Positions 1-13,127 of a stretch of 64,000 bases of DNA are shown here, piece by piece. The position numbers and the translations under genes are program-made. Position 1 is the stretch's first letter. Each line of letters starts with the position of its first letter. Below the pieces are notes generated by a model, which was given only the letters and a program-made list of their open reading frames with translations, did not search any database and was not told where the DNA came from. Origin of the DNA: Prorocentrum cordatum (taxonomy: Eukaryota > Sar > Dinophyceae > Prorocentrales > Prorocentraceae); assembly GCA_963575745.1 (NCBI GenBank), contig CAUYUJ010012714.1, forward strand, positions 374,258 to 438,257, given 5' to 3'.

Positions 1-575
1 GTTGCGCTGGTGTAAGCGGTTCCGCGTTTAGCCCATGTAGGGTAACAGTGGTCGGGTGGCAGTCCTCTAAATCACGGGCCGCTGCTAGCGTCTCCGCAGA
101 GTAGCTGGATCTTACCTGCAGTCGATGTGACTTGCAGTAGGCGTCGATCAGGTGTGCAACAGTTTTGCGAATGCGCGCGCGCCCGCGCCGGAGAAAGTTG
201 GCACCGCTGATGTCCTGCCCTTTTCACCTCGTCTGCAGCGTCCCCGGTCGAACGTCAATGGCCGGAGTCGCTGTGTAGATCGACTTCTCCAGTGGGCTTC
301 ATAGCAGGGTGAGCCATCTTCTGAGGTTGGCTCTGCAGTTTCCGCGTAATTGCATTCAGTCGCCGCGCCTGAAGTCTGGTGGCTTCTTGAACCCGGCGTA
401 AAGAAACAACGTCTACCATCGAAAGGGCCCGGGCTGAGAGGGCGCGAGCTATTGCCCCGCGGAGGCTGACGAACATGTCTGCTACAAGTTTCGTCGCTTT
501 CCCCTCAGCTTTCGCCCCCGTGCGGTCGGGGTGTTGGATGGGGCGAAGCTGTTTGATGTATTCGTCCTGCTCCAC
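1..575 (-). pseudogene. Element A: end of RT and copia RNase H domain
   Basis: The upper part (575-255) reads through the RT thumb/connection, with the block RRLNAITRKLQ followed by EVDLHSDSGH; VDLHSDSG is the usual start of the copia RNase H domain with its first catalytic Asp. A stop follows at once. In another frame, positions about 190-1 read FLRRGRARIRKTVAHLIDAY and then RSSYSAETLAAARDLED. SAE-T-LAA carries the conserved RNase H Glu of copia elements. The domain continues off the left edge. At least one frameshift separates the two blocks, so this copy is dead. It would have degraded the RNA strand during cDNA synthesis. Confidence 0.8.
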
Positions 576-1245
576 GGTGACATCTCCGTTTTCGTTATTC
601 TTGTATCTGGCGGCGCACTTAGTGCGAGTTTGTTTGTAAAGCTTGCGCGCGCCAAGCGCGCCTTCGGCGAATTCCGCGCAGCGATCGATGGTTTCCTACT
701 TTCCAATCAAATCCATATCGCCCACGCGTTGGGCCGTCAGTAGGGCCTCAGCTGCTTTGAGTTCTTCGTCGCGAGACGCGGCGCGCAGGCCGAAGCTGCG
801 CGTGATGTCGCGAAGTTTCTGGGAGAAGGCTCGCGGAGCACCCTTCGCCCCAGCGCCTGGCTTCAGGCATTTGAAGCGTTGGCGACTTTCGTCGCGCTTC
901 TCGAACTAAGGGAGGGTGCGCAACGCAGCTGCCGATCCAGGTGGTCGCGTAGAGCATGCGATGCGTTCCCGCTCCCCAGTGGCTTCTGCAAGCGCCCGGT
1001 AGGTGAGCCCCTTGAAGGGGCGCCTTGTCCATGCTCATAGACGCAATTGCCCAGTCAGGGTTGCGTGCGCCTTCGCTGGCCAGTGGGCGCCCGCTTGGCC
1101 TACTGGCGTGTCCTGAGAAGGCCTCTACACCAAAGGCTTCTACGTCTATGAATCCTCGCAGAACAAACCTTGAACGAATTGACCTGGCCATTTCCTCGTT
1201 GTCATTCTTGACAAGCTTCCATTTAAATACGTAACGTAAGGTCAT
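576..1245 (-). pseudogene. Element A: copia-type reverse transcriptase
   Basis: Starting at 1,245 the translation gives YVFKWKLVKND and then SRFVLRGFIDVEAFGVEAFS. This matches the copia RT opening (W-V-x-K-W-K, then K/R-A-R-L-V-x-RGF-x-D, then T-x-S/A-P). It is followed by a block like the LD-x-x-x-AFLQG motif (MDKAPLQG). In another frame comes LKPGAGAKGAPRAF, the counterpart of K-P-x-Y-G-L-x-D-AP-R-x-W. The catalytic box reads VGDMDLIGK, where family members have HVDD or YVDD, so one catalytic Asp is replaced by Gly. A TAG stop follows directly, near 690. Frameshifts and stops show decay. Confidence 0.8.
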
Positions 1246-2440
1246 AAAGTTTGAAGCGTATGAAGGAGATTTGAAGCAAATGTTAGCGTGCCAAATCTTG
1301 TATTATGTGTGGAGTGCCTCTCCTGCCTGCACTGGGTTGGCGGCAATCTCTGCCCTGGTGGGCAGGTCGCCCCCCTTCGCCACCGCCGCCCGCTTGGCTG
1401 CTGCGGAGACATATCCGCTTTGTGGCAACGCTGTCGTTTTGCAGTCGGATAATATGTGTGTGGCCGCCATGTTAGCCTCAAAGCATACTTATGTGTGCAT
1501 GTAAGTATGTCTGATGGCCATAATTGTCGCCATCAAGCGCGCAGTCCTCGTCGCAATGAAGGGTCGCGGAGACATGGTAAATATCTGCAGCGTGTTAGTG
1601 TGCGTCTCCGATATGACGAGCTCCTGGGTCATCATTGGCTACTTTAGTCAAGACCGCATGGTCAGATATCGTCACGTTAGGTATGATGCAATGAGGTTCC
1701 AGTGTCGAAGTCTCAAGAAGCTTGCGACCACCCTGGACTTGTGGCTGCCAGGCTTCGAGGACATCGGTCGCGAGGGCGGCTTCCGATTCTTCTTGAATCG
1801 TATAGAGACGTCCTGTAGGCGGGGGGGCTTCGCTCTCAGGCATTTCCGCCGGTTGCGAGTCACCGCGGGGTGCTGGACCGTCTGCGTTGTCCTTGAATCC
1901 TGACGGGTCCTCATCGAAGCGGGCCTGGGGTTTAGATGATTTCAGGCGCTGTATTACCCCTGCATGTGTAGACCCAGCAATCGCGTATATGTCGAGGGCG
2001 GTGCCACTCGACTCGGAATAATGGGGCCCTGGTGTAACGTCGCTGTCGTAGTAAACCAGGGCGCAACTGTCTGCGTAAGTGTCTGCTGGAAATTGGTAGA
2101 TGCTCTTAGCAAGTCGAGAAGTGACCACATTCTCGATCTAAAACGGCTTCGGATCAAGTGTTGTAGGGCTAGATGCACTTTGAGTGAACGTTTGCTGGAG
2201 GTGGTCATTTGCGCGTTTCCTTGCTCGGTTGGTAGGTATCCGAACGTCATCGCAGGTCCCCCCTGCAGGTAGACGAATGACAAAAAGAAACGCAGTTCGA
2301 AGTGCGGCGTTGTTCGAGCCACATTCCCGGACCATCGGCACCTCAATGTAAAGTCCGTGTCGCAGGTCTGGGCGTTGAACAGCAACTTCGCGATTACCGA
2401 CCAGCGCTATTGCTTGATCCCTTCCAGGGTCGAGCAACTA
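1246..2440 (-). pseudogene. Element A: integrase C-terminal tail and IN-RT linker
   Basis: 2,138-2,437 encodes a segment with REVAVQRPDLRHGLY, which corresponds to the short beta-strand tail after copia-type integrase in dinoflagellate elements (pattern W-x-x-x-E-V-x-x-x-D-L/I-R-R). 1,595-2,128 is a 177-residue acidic, Ser/Pro-rich stretch of the kind that links integrase to RT; it has no motif I recognise. 1,246-1,590 reads only in short pieces. The stretch is assigned by position between integrase and RT and by its coding-like composition, not by a domain match. Confidence 0.55.
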
Positions 2441-2462
2441 GGCATGGGCCGCCCCGCCCTTC

Positions 2463-3205
2463 TCAGTCGTCCATCGTTGTGCTGGGTCGGTGGTAGTCTA
2501 CTAGATCCCCGTCGCGATGCAAGATCTGTCCTGGTGGCGTCGCCTTAGTGCGCAATGCTCGGTTAGCTTTCGATGCCGCAGACGCCTGAGTGCTGGCCTC
2601 CATGCGGATCTCGCGCATCCGCTGTTCTCGTGAGTGGTCTGACGTTTCCGTATGTTTGTTGTTTGTGGTCCAAGGCCAGCAGGTCTGGTAGACGTGCCGA
2701 CTCTCGTCCGTGCAGCGCCTGGCATGGAAGCACTCCATTGTAGAATGTAAAGGAGTTGGCTACGAACATTGCTTCATGCAGTAGACGGAGGCAGCTCAAT
2801 GGCATGTTGTGTCGTTTTTGGTCGTCCTCCATCACGTGCGTGGTCTGCCGTGGAATTCCACTTCTGGATTGCATTGGTTGTGGAGCGTTGTCCGCGCGCT
2901 CGGATCCCAATTTTATGTCCTTCGTGTTCAAGGACGTCCCGAACCGCGTCGATGAGGAGGGCCCCCTCTCCATCAAAATACAATACCTTTGCCGGATCAA
3001 GGTGCAACCGCGTGTAGTGGCATGCGTCCAGCACCGAAGTCATGGATATGTCAAGGATTTCTTGACTGGCCGCAACACGTATGCATCGGTCTAATATGTG
3101 GAATACCATATGGTTCTTATTGAAGGACAGGTAACCTTCGTATTTCTCATTGAATTTCCCTGGCAGGGCCGCCGACGGCGTGGCTGTGCTGCCAAGTTGT
3201 TTCTC
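2463..3205 (-). pseudogene. Element A: integrase catalytic core
   Basis: Two frames are needed. From 3,205 down, the sense translation gives PGKFNEKYEGYLSFNKNH, then FHILDRCIRVAASQEILD, then LYFDGEGALLIDAVRDVL. FDGEG is the second catalytic Asp block of the D,D-35-E integrase (Asp codon near 2,974). After a frame change come HVMEDDQKRHN (candidate Glu), then EAMFVANSF and GVLPCQALHGRESARLPDL, matching the P-Y-Q-A-V-Y-G-R-x-P-x-L-L-P block, and finally REIRMEASTQASAASKANRA and GDLVDYHRPS. Where relatives have a C-D-L block for the first catalytic Asp this copy reads YEGYL, so that Asp appears lost. Integrase would insert the cDNA into host chromosomes. Confidence 0.8.
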
Positions 3206-3599
3206 ATGCCTGGCACTCTCGAAGCGACTCGCGCGCGCCTTTGATCCAGTTCAGCCTGTCACCGCCCGGACCCACCTTCGTCGAGATGATCCTCATCTTG
3301 GGCCCCTTGGCACGGCGCCACCTCGGGCGTAGCTTGCGGAGCTTTTCGGTGACAGCGGCTGGATCGAAGCTTCGGAGGTTATGTGGGCTGACCCGGACAT
3401 CGAAGCGAGTCCAGTCAGGAAGTCTGGAGGCAAGCGCCTCCGCGGCGGCTTCCGCCGCGGGTGGAGGCGGCGGCGGTTCGCCGCGCTGTGGGCGCCCCCG
3501 CCAGCCGGTGACTTCAGTGGTCCTCAGAACTCCCCGCGCCTCCTCCTCCTTCCCCGCCGGCGCGCATTCCTCTCGTCGCGTGACTCCCAGCTCCCCGAG

Positions 3600-3600
<1 letters not shown>
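3204..3600 (-). pseudogene. Element A: pre-integrase region
   Basis: The minus-strand frame contains LPDWTRFDVRVSPHNLRSF followed by EKLRKLRPRWRRAKGPKM. W-x-R-F-D-V-x-x-S-x-x-x-L-R followed by L-R-K-L-x-x-R-W is the block that precedes the integrase core in dinoflagellate copia polyproteins, where it plays the part of the GAG-pre-integrase zinc-binding domain. The frame shifts by one near 3,210, after LRECQA, into the integrase frame. Upstream in the sense direction, the same frame runs straight into Pro/Ala/Arg-only translation of the G-rich minisatellite, so the boundary near 3,600 is an insertion or expansion edge. Confidence 0.7.
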
Positions 3601-6210
<2,610 letters not shown>

Positions 6211-6261
6211 TGTGCAAGAGAAAAAACAATCTGGGTTTACACGAGCTGAAAGCCGTCTGCC

Positions 6262-6882
6262 TTATCGCGGCGCGTCCGCCTGCGTGGCGGGCTCAGATGG
6301 CGGGGCTGCTGGCGGGGCCGGCGCTTCCGCAATCGGCTGCGGGGCGCCAGCTGGAGTATGATGTGGGTTAGGTGGCAGTGAGTCAGGTTTAGCGAATCTG
6401 CACATGGCAGGTATCCTTGTATGTCCTGCCTTGTTCGAGCCGCAATTCTTCTTGCAACTTTCGCATTCCCAGTTGACAGGGCCCACGGCGTGCCATCGAA
6501 ACATGCGTGGGCCCCTTGCGTGGTCCGGCGCATCCTCTCGGATGTCATCTACGCGCGCAGGGCGCCCTAGGCCCCCTGGCGGCGGCGCGGCCGCGGCGCC
6601 CGAGGGGCCTCGCAGCGTGTCTTCGGCGCCGAGGTCAGAGCCTGAAGCGTTGACCGCACATGTTGGGGTGCGCTTCCACTTGTTAAATGGATCGTCAGGT
6701 GATTCCAAGAGCTTCTTCGAGATGCGGACAATATCAACGAAGAGTGATCTAAATGTGTGCGTGCGTTGCTTTGCGCGCCTGCGCGCGTTCATGGCAGCCG
6801 TTTCACCTTGCCCCTTGCGCAGGCTTCCGGAGATCAAGATGATTGCGCATGATGTGTGTGGGCTTCCTACTGAGGGTGCCAT
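6262..6882 (-). pseudogene. Element A: zinc-binding tail after the methyltransferase domain
   Basis: A 206-residue frame. Residues 25-70 (for example THTFRSLFVDIVRISKKLLE) look like the last helices of the preceding methyltransferase-like domain after a frameshift. A Gly/Ala/Pro linker follows. Then comes a compact Cys/His module, NWECESCKKNCGSNKAGHTR followed by IPAMC, with spacing C-x2-C-x3-C-x6-H-x5-C. Similar W-x-C-x2-C ... H-T-x-x-P-x-x-C modules sit between the methyltransferase-like and integrase parts of dinoflagellate polyproteins I recognise; their function is unknown and nucleic-acid binding is my guess. The frame ends in Pro/Ala-rich sequence just before the G-rich minisatellite. 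Confidence 0.6.
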
Positions 6883-7454
6883 GTGAGTCCCTTAGCCCTG
6901 CGGCGCATTGAACTATTGAAATCTGGTATGTGTTCGTGCGCTCCTGCAGTGTGCGCCAGACAGATATCTCGCTAATGCAAGTTACCTGTGGTTTGCCCAC
7001 GTATCCAGAATCTGCGCATGTCGGCCTGAGTTTTGGTAACGGTGACGCAAAACGTAATATGTGGAAAATCTTCTGGACGGTGTTTCCACCATGTGTTGTA
7101 ATTGATTATTGATAATGGTAGTCTGGTGGCACGGCAAGCTGGTCGTAAGATAACCAGTCCTACTTCGCATGTGCGCAAGTAGTGTAGTTTAGACTGTTGT
7201 ACCTTCTGGTTTCCCAGATCAGCGCCAGGTCTCAGATCGAGACTATCTCGAGACCAAAGACGGCGCTTGAAGGCAAATTGTGGAATTCCTCCGATTCCAC
7301 CGCAGAGCCCCAACATATCGACACAGTTGCGCTGTCCAAAGCAAAGCGCCGGAAGAACGTTGAAAACGTTGGTGCGCGCGTCCGCTGCTAGCGCGAGGGC
7401 GGTTTGCTCCCAATCGGAGTCCGAGTCAGCATCGCGCGCGGTGCGTCGGCACTG
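6803..7454 (-). pseudogene. Element A: DNA cytosine-methyltransferase-like domain
   Basis: The frame opens after a stop near 7,455 and reads FGQRNCVDMLGLCGGIGGIP. LCGGIGG (codons about 7,310-7,290) matches the SAM-binding motif I of C5-cytosine methyltransferases (D-L-F-C-G-x-G-G). GADLGN follows as a motif-II-like acidic loop, and then VILRPACRAT (Cys codon at 7,136), the place of motif IV (P-P-C or P-C-Q), here P-A-C. A one-base frameshift near 6,990 moves the frame to ISIVQCAAGLRDSHGTLSRK, a block that follows this domain in dinoflagellate polyproteins. Capture of cytosine methyltransferases by dinoflagellate retrotransposons is known from the literature. An unrelated Rossmann methyltransferase is an alternative. 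This copy is inactive. Confidence 0.6.
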
Positions 7455-7473
7455 CTATGACAGCTGAGACCTT

Positions 7474-9167
7474 CTAGGCCTTCGCCGCAGACATCGTCTC
7501 CTTCCCAAACTTTCTTTGGTATCTTTTTTGGTGTGATACCCGCCGCGTTGCCATCTGTCTGCTTCCTCGGTGCTTCGCGCGCGCGTCAATCAGGCAAGCC
7601 TCTGCGGAAGTCGACAGAAACTCGCGCGGCGGCCCGGGGATCGGGAAGGGAGGGGAACGACCATCTTGGAAAATTCGCGCCCCCTCTGTCTTTGGGCGCG
7701 TCTGCGCGGTTTCCCCGAATTGCACTGGTCGCGGGCCTTCCCGGATTAGGTCAGCGCGAATGTTCCTTATCCCTTTGGGGAGTTGTGAGCGCCAATCGTA
7801 GCCTGCAGGCTTATCCTTGACCTTAATGCATGGTGCCATGTTCTTTGTGTGAGGATCATGTGTGACTCTTCTGGTGACTGGGCCCTGATCGCTTGGGTCC
7901 TTGGCGTCCAGCTTCGCGGAGCGAATCAACAGTTGGGTCAAAAAGAGTAATTATGTTAGACAGCGTGTCCGCTGTTCTCTCGTGGGTATGATTGGCCACT
8001 GTATCTGGTAAACGCTTGGTAAAGGTCACGGGGGCTGACTGCCGCCATTCGGCGCGCTGCTGATCGCGACCGTGCCAGTCGAGCGCGCGTTGCGTAGGGT
8101 CCGCGCACTTGCATCTCCACGTCGTTGCGGGGATGACTGCGCGCAGTCACAACCTGTGTGCGCACCCCTAGGTGTTGCATCCGCGTCGGTCGTGCTTGAG
8201 TCCAAAGTAAAATGCACGCACGCGTATCATAGTAAGACGCAGGTCCTCAATCATCTCTTAAATCGGCTGCAATTTCCACGTGTAGCCTGGGGGGGGGGCA
8301 TCATAGCACGGTGCATCCTTAACCCTCTCGCTCTAGTTATAAGATTACGCATCCCCTCCCAATCTGCACCTATCCCCCCCCCCCGGAGCGTGCAGGCACC
8401 ATTCCGCTGGCGCGGGGATCAACGGCATATCGTCCTCGCCAGCCAACGCGGCCCCCCAAGTGAATGGAGCCGCTGGCTGACATAATTTCGGCGTGTGTTA
8501 TTCTATCGCACGCGCGCCCACGCTGGCGGAATTGCGCGGGAGCAATACGAATATATTCCATAAATAAACAGCGAGCAGGCCCCAGCTCACATGTCAGGCA
8601 AGCTGAAGGCCAGACATCCTCAGCCTGTTCCCCCGCCATGGGGCAGAAGGGCTAGCGTTTCCGCCACTCGCAGGATGCGCTGGCAAACTCGCGCTTCCGC
8701 TAGCGCTTCCGCCCTGCATCGGAGCGACGTCGCCCATGGCCGTGAAGGTGCAAATGCTGTCAGGGTCCCTCCCGGTGCTCTCCGTCGTTGCACTCGGGCT
8801 TCCGCTAGTCGAGTCATGTGCGTCCATGGCGTGGTGTGGAATTGGCCCCTAGTCTGCAACCGCCCTGCGCAATGAGCAAGATTTTCCCCAGGCCGATCAC
8901 CTCCGGGCGGTCGAGGTCCACCGCGCATGGGAGGTAGACAATCCGCTGGGCACGGTAGCAGTCCAGGTGGCGCTTCGCGAAGCCGACCGCGTGATCCATC
9001 ACCTGAGCATGCGCATTAGGCCTCTGGGCCAAGTCGCGCAGCAGTCGCCCAGCTGCTGAGTCGGGGTCGCCAGGCCTCGTGAACCCGTTGGTCCTCGTCT
9101 GGGTTTCGTGGCCCACCTGCACCGGACGTTTCCCCAGCTTCCACCAGCTCCCATCCGCGCTGTTCAT
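7474..9167 (-). pseudogene. Element A: unrecognised polyprotein segment between protease and methyltransferase
   Basis: Three coding-like minus-strand stretches occur. At 8,814-9,167 it reads SWWKLGKRPVQVGHETQTR and then VMDHAVGFAKRHLDCY and YLPCAVDLDRPEVIGLGKI. At 8,370-8,928 only short pieces are seen. At 7,474-7,941 it reads NMAPCIKVKDKPAGYDWRSQ followed by GIRNIRADLIREG. Composition and position between protease and methyltransferase argue that they belong to the polyprotein. The protease frame continues into this segment past an in-frame TAA near 9,205 (FLARYYEQRGWELVEAGE). I recognise no domain. Frame changes show decay. Confidence 0.45.
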
Positions 9168-9204
9168 AGTAACGAGCTAAGAATGCCGTCTGCGCGCCCG
9201 CGTT

Positions 9205-10006
9205 TTACATGCGGTGCCCCTCGCGGCCCCGAAGGGCCACGGCGACTCCGCGTGATTGGAGCCACTCTTCCGAGGGCATCTGCATGAAGGCAGACTGCGT
9301 TTCCGCATTCCTCATGGGAGTTCCGTCCTGATCCCGAGGGCGTTGACTATCGACGAAAGAAATACTCTGCATGTATTCAAACTGCTTCTCCGCACCAATA
9401 TAATTGCAGGCCGCCGTAGTCATGGTGGAGTTGTCAATCGCACGGCAGGCTGCCCTGCTTATGACATGGAAACAAGTGTCTTCAGACGCGAAGGGCCCGC
9501 TGCAGTTCGCACTCTCAGCGCCCTCAAACCCGGAAAGTGGAATGAGTAGGTGGCCGCTAACGCTTTTCTCCAAGCGGAAAACGTTCGCGCCCTTGCCCAC
9601 TTGAATCAACTATGGGACTTCGTTCGGGAACGCGCGCTTCTCCTCCCCGCGCTCGTGCACCGAGATTGCGCGCCTCAGCTGGAGACTGGTCAAGCCTGAG
9701 AGGGATGGTATGTCTGCGCCAATGCCCTCTGCGACATTAGCGGCGGAGGTGTCCATCTGTCTATTGTGGAGGTAGTCGCAGGCAATGCAGACTTTTGCCA
9801 GATTCCTGCTGATGACTGAACTTGCACCAACACCATTGAAATACAGCGTAGCCAGCCAGCTACGGAAACGTTTGGACGCCACACCGCGTCGCGTTCCCCT
9901 CGAAGTGCTCGGCAGCGCTATCTCCGATGACCCTGATGTTCGAGCCGATGTCTACCAAGACGGACAATCGACCATCGGAGACCATGCTTTTGAGCGGGCC
10001 CTTGAT
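9205..10006 (-). pseudogene. Element A: retropepsin (aspartic protease)
   Basis: The frame 10,006-9,860 reads SMVSDGRLSVLVDIGSNIR followed by VIGDSAAEHF. LVDIGSN is the active-site D-T/S/I-G-S loop (Asp codon at 9,952), one Asp per subunit as in dimeric retropepsins. After a frameshift near 9,875 the second frame reads LYFNGVGASS, then ADIPSLSGLTSLQLRRAI (the D-I-P-A-L-L-G-L-x-S-L block), and after an in-frame TAG at 9,610 it resumes with RLEKSVSGHLLIPLSGFEG, the SGHL-x-I/L-P block that closes this domain in dinoflagellate copia polyproteins. It would have cut the polyprotein into its parts. Confidence 0.8.
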
Positions 10007-12091
10007 CTAGACCTGATGTCCATAGGGCGCGTTGATGCGAATGTCTGCTGCGCCCGCGCAACGTCTCCGCCGTTGTTCGACCGCCCGCTCTTCCATGGAG
10101 ACATGGCCTGCGTTGTGCTCCCAGTCCGCCATCCGTCCGGTTCTATTCGTCGTCAGTCACGGGCTCGAGTGCCAGGATCATTTGGACGTTGGAGCGCACC
10201 TGGCGCGCATGGTGATCTACGCCTGTAATGAGTGGGGGTCCACGGGCGGTCGGGACACATGGTGTCCCCCGCGTATCGTCTCCGCCCTGTATCATCAAAA
10301 CCGTCTCCTGATGGGAGCTGGCATGAGTGCGAGAGCTGCGCGGGGACTCAACTCGACGGCGCAGTCCCAAGATCGGCGGTGGAGGCCTGCGCCGGCCTGT
10401 GCCTTTGATGCCGACCTGCTGCGGCTGCTCCAGCCTTTCCAGCAGCCGGCTGTTGGCCGGATCGCGCGGCCGCAGCGTCAGCGTTTCCGCGTTGTTGTAA
10501 GTCGCGGTCGCAGGCTGCTCGCATGGCGTTGTGTCGTCGACTGGCGTTTCCGCCTGTGGCTAGACAGCGCGCTGGTTAGCTGCCGTTGCAGAGCTGGCGC
10601 CTGGGCCTGCAACGAAATGAGCTCAGCCGCAGGGGCCAGCTGCGACTCGCCACCGCGATGGCCGGCACCTGGGCGTGACGACGCAATGATGCCAGGGCCG
10701 CGGCGCACCGTGCAGGAGGCCTCTATGGCAGCACCCCGCAGCTGGTGGCCTGCGTGGGCCCTGTTAGCTCCAGCCCAGCATGCGCCGTGATATTGATGTC
10801 CGCGCTCTAAGCGCCAGAGGGCCCCCCTCGGCAGGAAGGGCTGCAGGCGCGCGGCGCATTGTGAAGACTCAATATCTGATGCCGTCAGCGTCGGCGCGCT
10901 TGGCCTGAGCCCCCTGTGCCACTCCAACGTAGATTCCGCGATGAAGTATGCCGGGGGCGGAACCACGTTGGATGAAGGCGTGTCCGAACCATCCCTTGCG
11001 TTTCCGCCTGCAAACCCTTCGGCCGCTAAACGTACATTCGCACGTCGTGCGTCATTACGTGCCTTTGCAGAAGCCACCAGACTTTGTTGGGTGCCGTTGT
11101 TGCCTGCGTGGCATGATAGATCCATCGGGCGCCCTCCGTGACCGGGCCAGTCGCCCATTTCGAGGCGCCGGTCTCTTGCGCCTGCGCTTCCTCATCCAAT
11201 GGCGTGGGCTGGTAGGCCACGTGTGGCCGCCGCGCAGGGTCCATCGCGCTTATCGCGGACAGCCAGCGGAACTCCTCCGTTATCTCCCTACGGCGCCGAT
11301 TGGGCGGAACGGCCCCCCCAGCGCGCCCCTGCCTACTGATGTTGAACATTCAGGGCGCGTCGGCACGTCCGTGGGAGGTGGAGCTGGCGCATCAGAAGGA
11401 GACCCTGCCAGGCGCGGGTGCGCGCCGAATGCCGGAATGTATTGTTGTCTGCCAGCCGACGTCGGGTCGGGACTCGGATCGGGGCACGGCGGCTGCCATG
11501 TCCCCAGCCACCTCTCGAGACAAACCCGCAATGTCTAACCCAAGCGCCCGCATCTGCTCGATCCCCTGTTGCTGCCATTGAAACGTGAAGCGCTGCCGCT
11601 CGCCATTGGGGTCGGGCAGATTCTTCTGGTCCGTCTCAGGGCTGCGGTGCTGTAGGCGCGGCATATGGCGTTGCCGCCGGTGGAGTCATTGGTGTCATCT
11701 CGCGAAGTGCTGTCCGTAGCTCAGGGCGATTCCGCAGTTGGTTCAATCGTTGCTGCAGGTTCTACAGTCGTTCATGGGCTCGAACCTGACCGATCCTGCT
11801 GCGCTGGCCGCCCCCCCTGTCGCGCTCGCGCCTCCCATAGGGCGGATGCTCTTCTGGCGGCCTGCAGCTGCGGCCCACGGGGCAAAGTGGGCAAGCTGCG
11901 CCACGGCCGCCTCGATCGCCGCAGGCGTCATGGCCGGCCCAGCGGCGGTGCCGGCGTTGGGGGGTTGTGCCGCGACTTGACGAACGCATTGGATCTCGTT
12001 TCCGCGGTTTGCTGAGATGTGTCTCCACTGGCACCATTCAACACATATACCGATGATCCTCCGAGGTTCCCGAAGCCATCCCTGCTTCAGC
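10007..12091 (-). pseudogene. Element A: unrecognised polyprotein segment between KptA-like domain and protease
   Basis: Minus-strand frames at 10,143-10,370, 10,478-11,158, 11,026-11,349 and 11,392-12,040 have a mixed, coding-like amino-acid composition, for example TEGARWIYHATQATTAPNK followed by VWWLLQRHVM near 11,130, and EEFRWLSAISAMDPARRP near 11,260. Many Gln/Ala/Leu-rich helices suggest coiled-coil or linker parts. No catalytic motif is recognised. Several copies of the 10-base word GCGTTTCCGC (plus strand) fall here. Assigned to element A by position and strand only. Confidence 0.4.
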
Positions 12092-13127
12092 TCATCCTTC
12101 TTCACCGACGCGGCGTGGTAGAGCGCCAGGTCGGAGCGCAGCGGGTTGTGCCGTGCCTGATTGTTGAACTCCCCCGTCGAACCCACAAGCTGCATGGTGC
12201 GCCGAGGCAAAATTGGGCCTCTCGCGTTCCCATCCGTGAGGAGAGCATATATCATTGGCCGAACGCCACACCTTGACCCTGTCGTGTAAGAGAATAGGTA
12301 GCGAGATGAACGCAGCGATTCCGCGTGCTTTCGGAATCCACTCTGGGCGCAGCGGTCGCCTGGCAGATAAGGGCACCCATGAATAAATACATTGGCGCAC
12401 CTACTCTCGTAGGCCATTGCGATTCCGCCGTGGATTGTTCTCCGCGCGGCAGGAGAGGCCCGTCTCTATGATGGACGGGATGTGAACCATCTCTGTGCCG
12501 TGGACAAAACGCAGCACATCCGTCAGTGTAGTGACCTGCCGGTAAAACCTGGCTTGGAGTGGCCACTGGTAGCTCGCACGTGCGCGCCTTCGTCCGCTGG
12601 GGGGACTTCCGCATCGTCGTGCGCTGCGCTGGCTGACGCGTTTCCGCGGTAGAGTTCTGTGAGTTCCAAGCGATTTGTCCGTTCGCCTGAATGTCCCACC
12701 ACCTCCGCCATCATCATCGCCGCCAGGGCGATGTAGTCCCTGCTTTTCTCGTCGGGATCATGTGCTTCACGGCCGCGGGACAGCCCGTGCCGCCGCGCTG
12801 ATGTGCGAGGATGTCCGCGAGAGAAGCCCAGCCATCAGCCATGGCGAAGGTCGTGCACTCACGGATAAATTGCCGGCAGCATCGATCCCTGCCATCAATG
12901 CGACGAATTGGCCGGCGACGAAGCGCGCTGGAAAACCATTGGCTCATGGGTGCGAGATCCTCGCGATCAGGAGGGGCCGCTTGTTGTTCGACATGAGCGG
13001 GCCCCCCTGTCCATGATGAGCCGCATGGGTGGCTTATTGCGGAAGAGGCTGCGCGCGCGCTGCAAGGTTCTGTCCGCGTCGCCAATGCAAAACCGCGCGC
13101 CAGATATCGCGCGCGGTAACGTGGCAC
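12092..13127 (-). pseudogene. Element A: KptA/Tpt1-like RNA 2'-phosphotransferase domain
   Basis: Four family blocks occur in the right order and spacing, spread over three frames. (1) RQFIRECTTFAMADGW then ASLADILAH (from about 12,875) matches the N-terminal winged-helix L-R-H ... D-G-W-V-x-V-x-x-L-L. (2) HVRATSGHS (about 12,582) matches I-R-A-x-Q-G-H-S. (3) FVHGTEMVHIPSIIETGLSC (HGT at 12,502-12,494) matches L-Y-H-G-T ... I-L-x-x-G-L. (4) LLHDRVKVWRSANDICSP (Arg codon 12,265) matches G-V-x-x-Y-R-S-x-N-G-V. Tpt1/KptA enzymes remove an internal RNA 2'-phosphate using NAD+. The His of the L-R-H block is Glu here; the Arg residues of blocks 2 and 4 remain. Frameshifts make this copy inactive. 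Confidence 0.75.
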
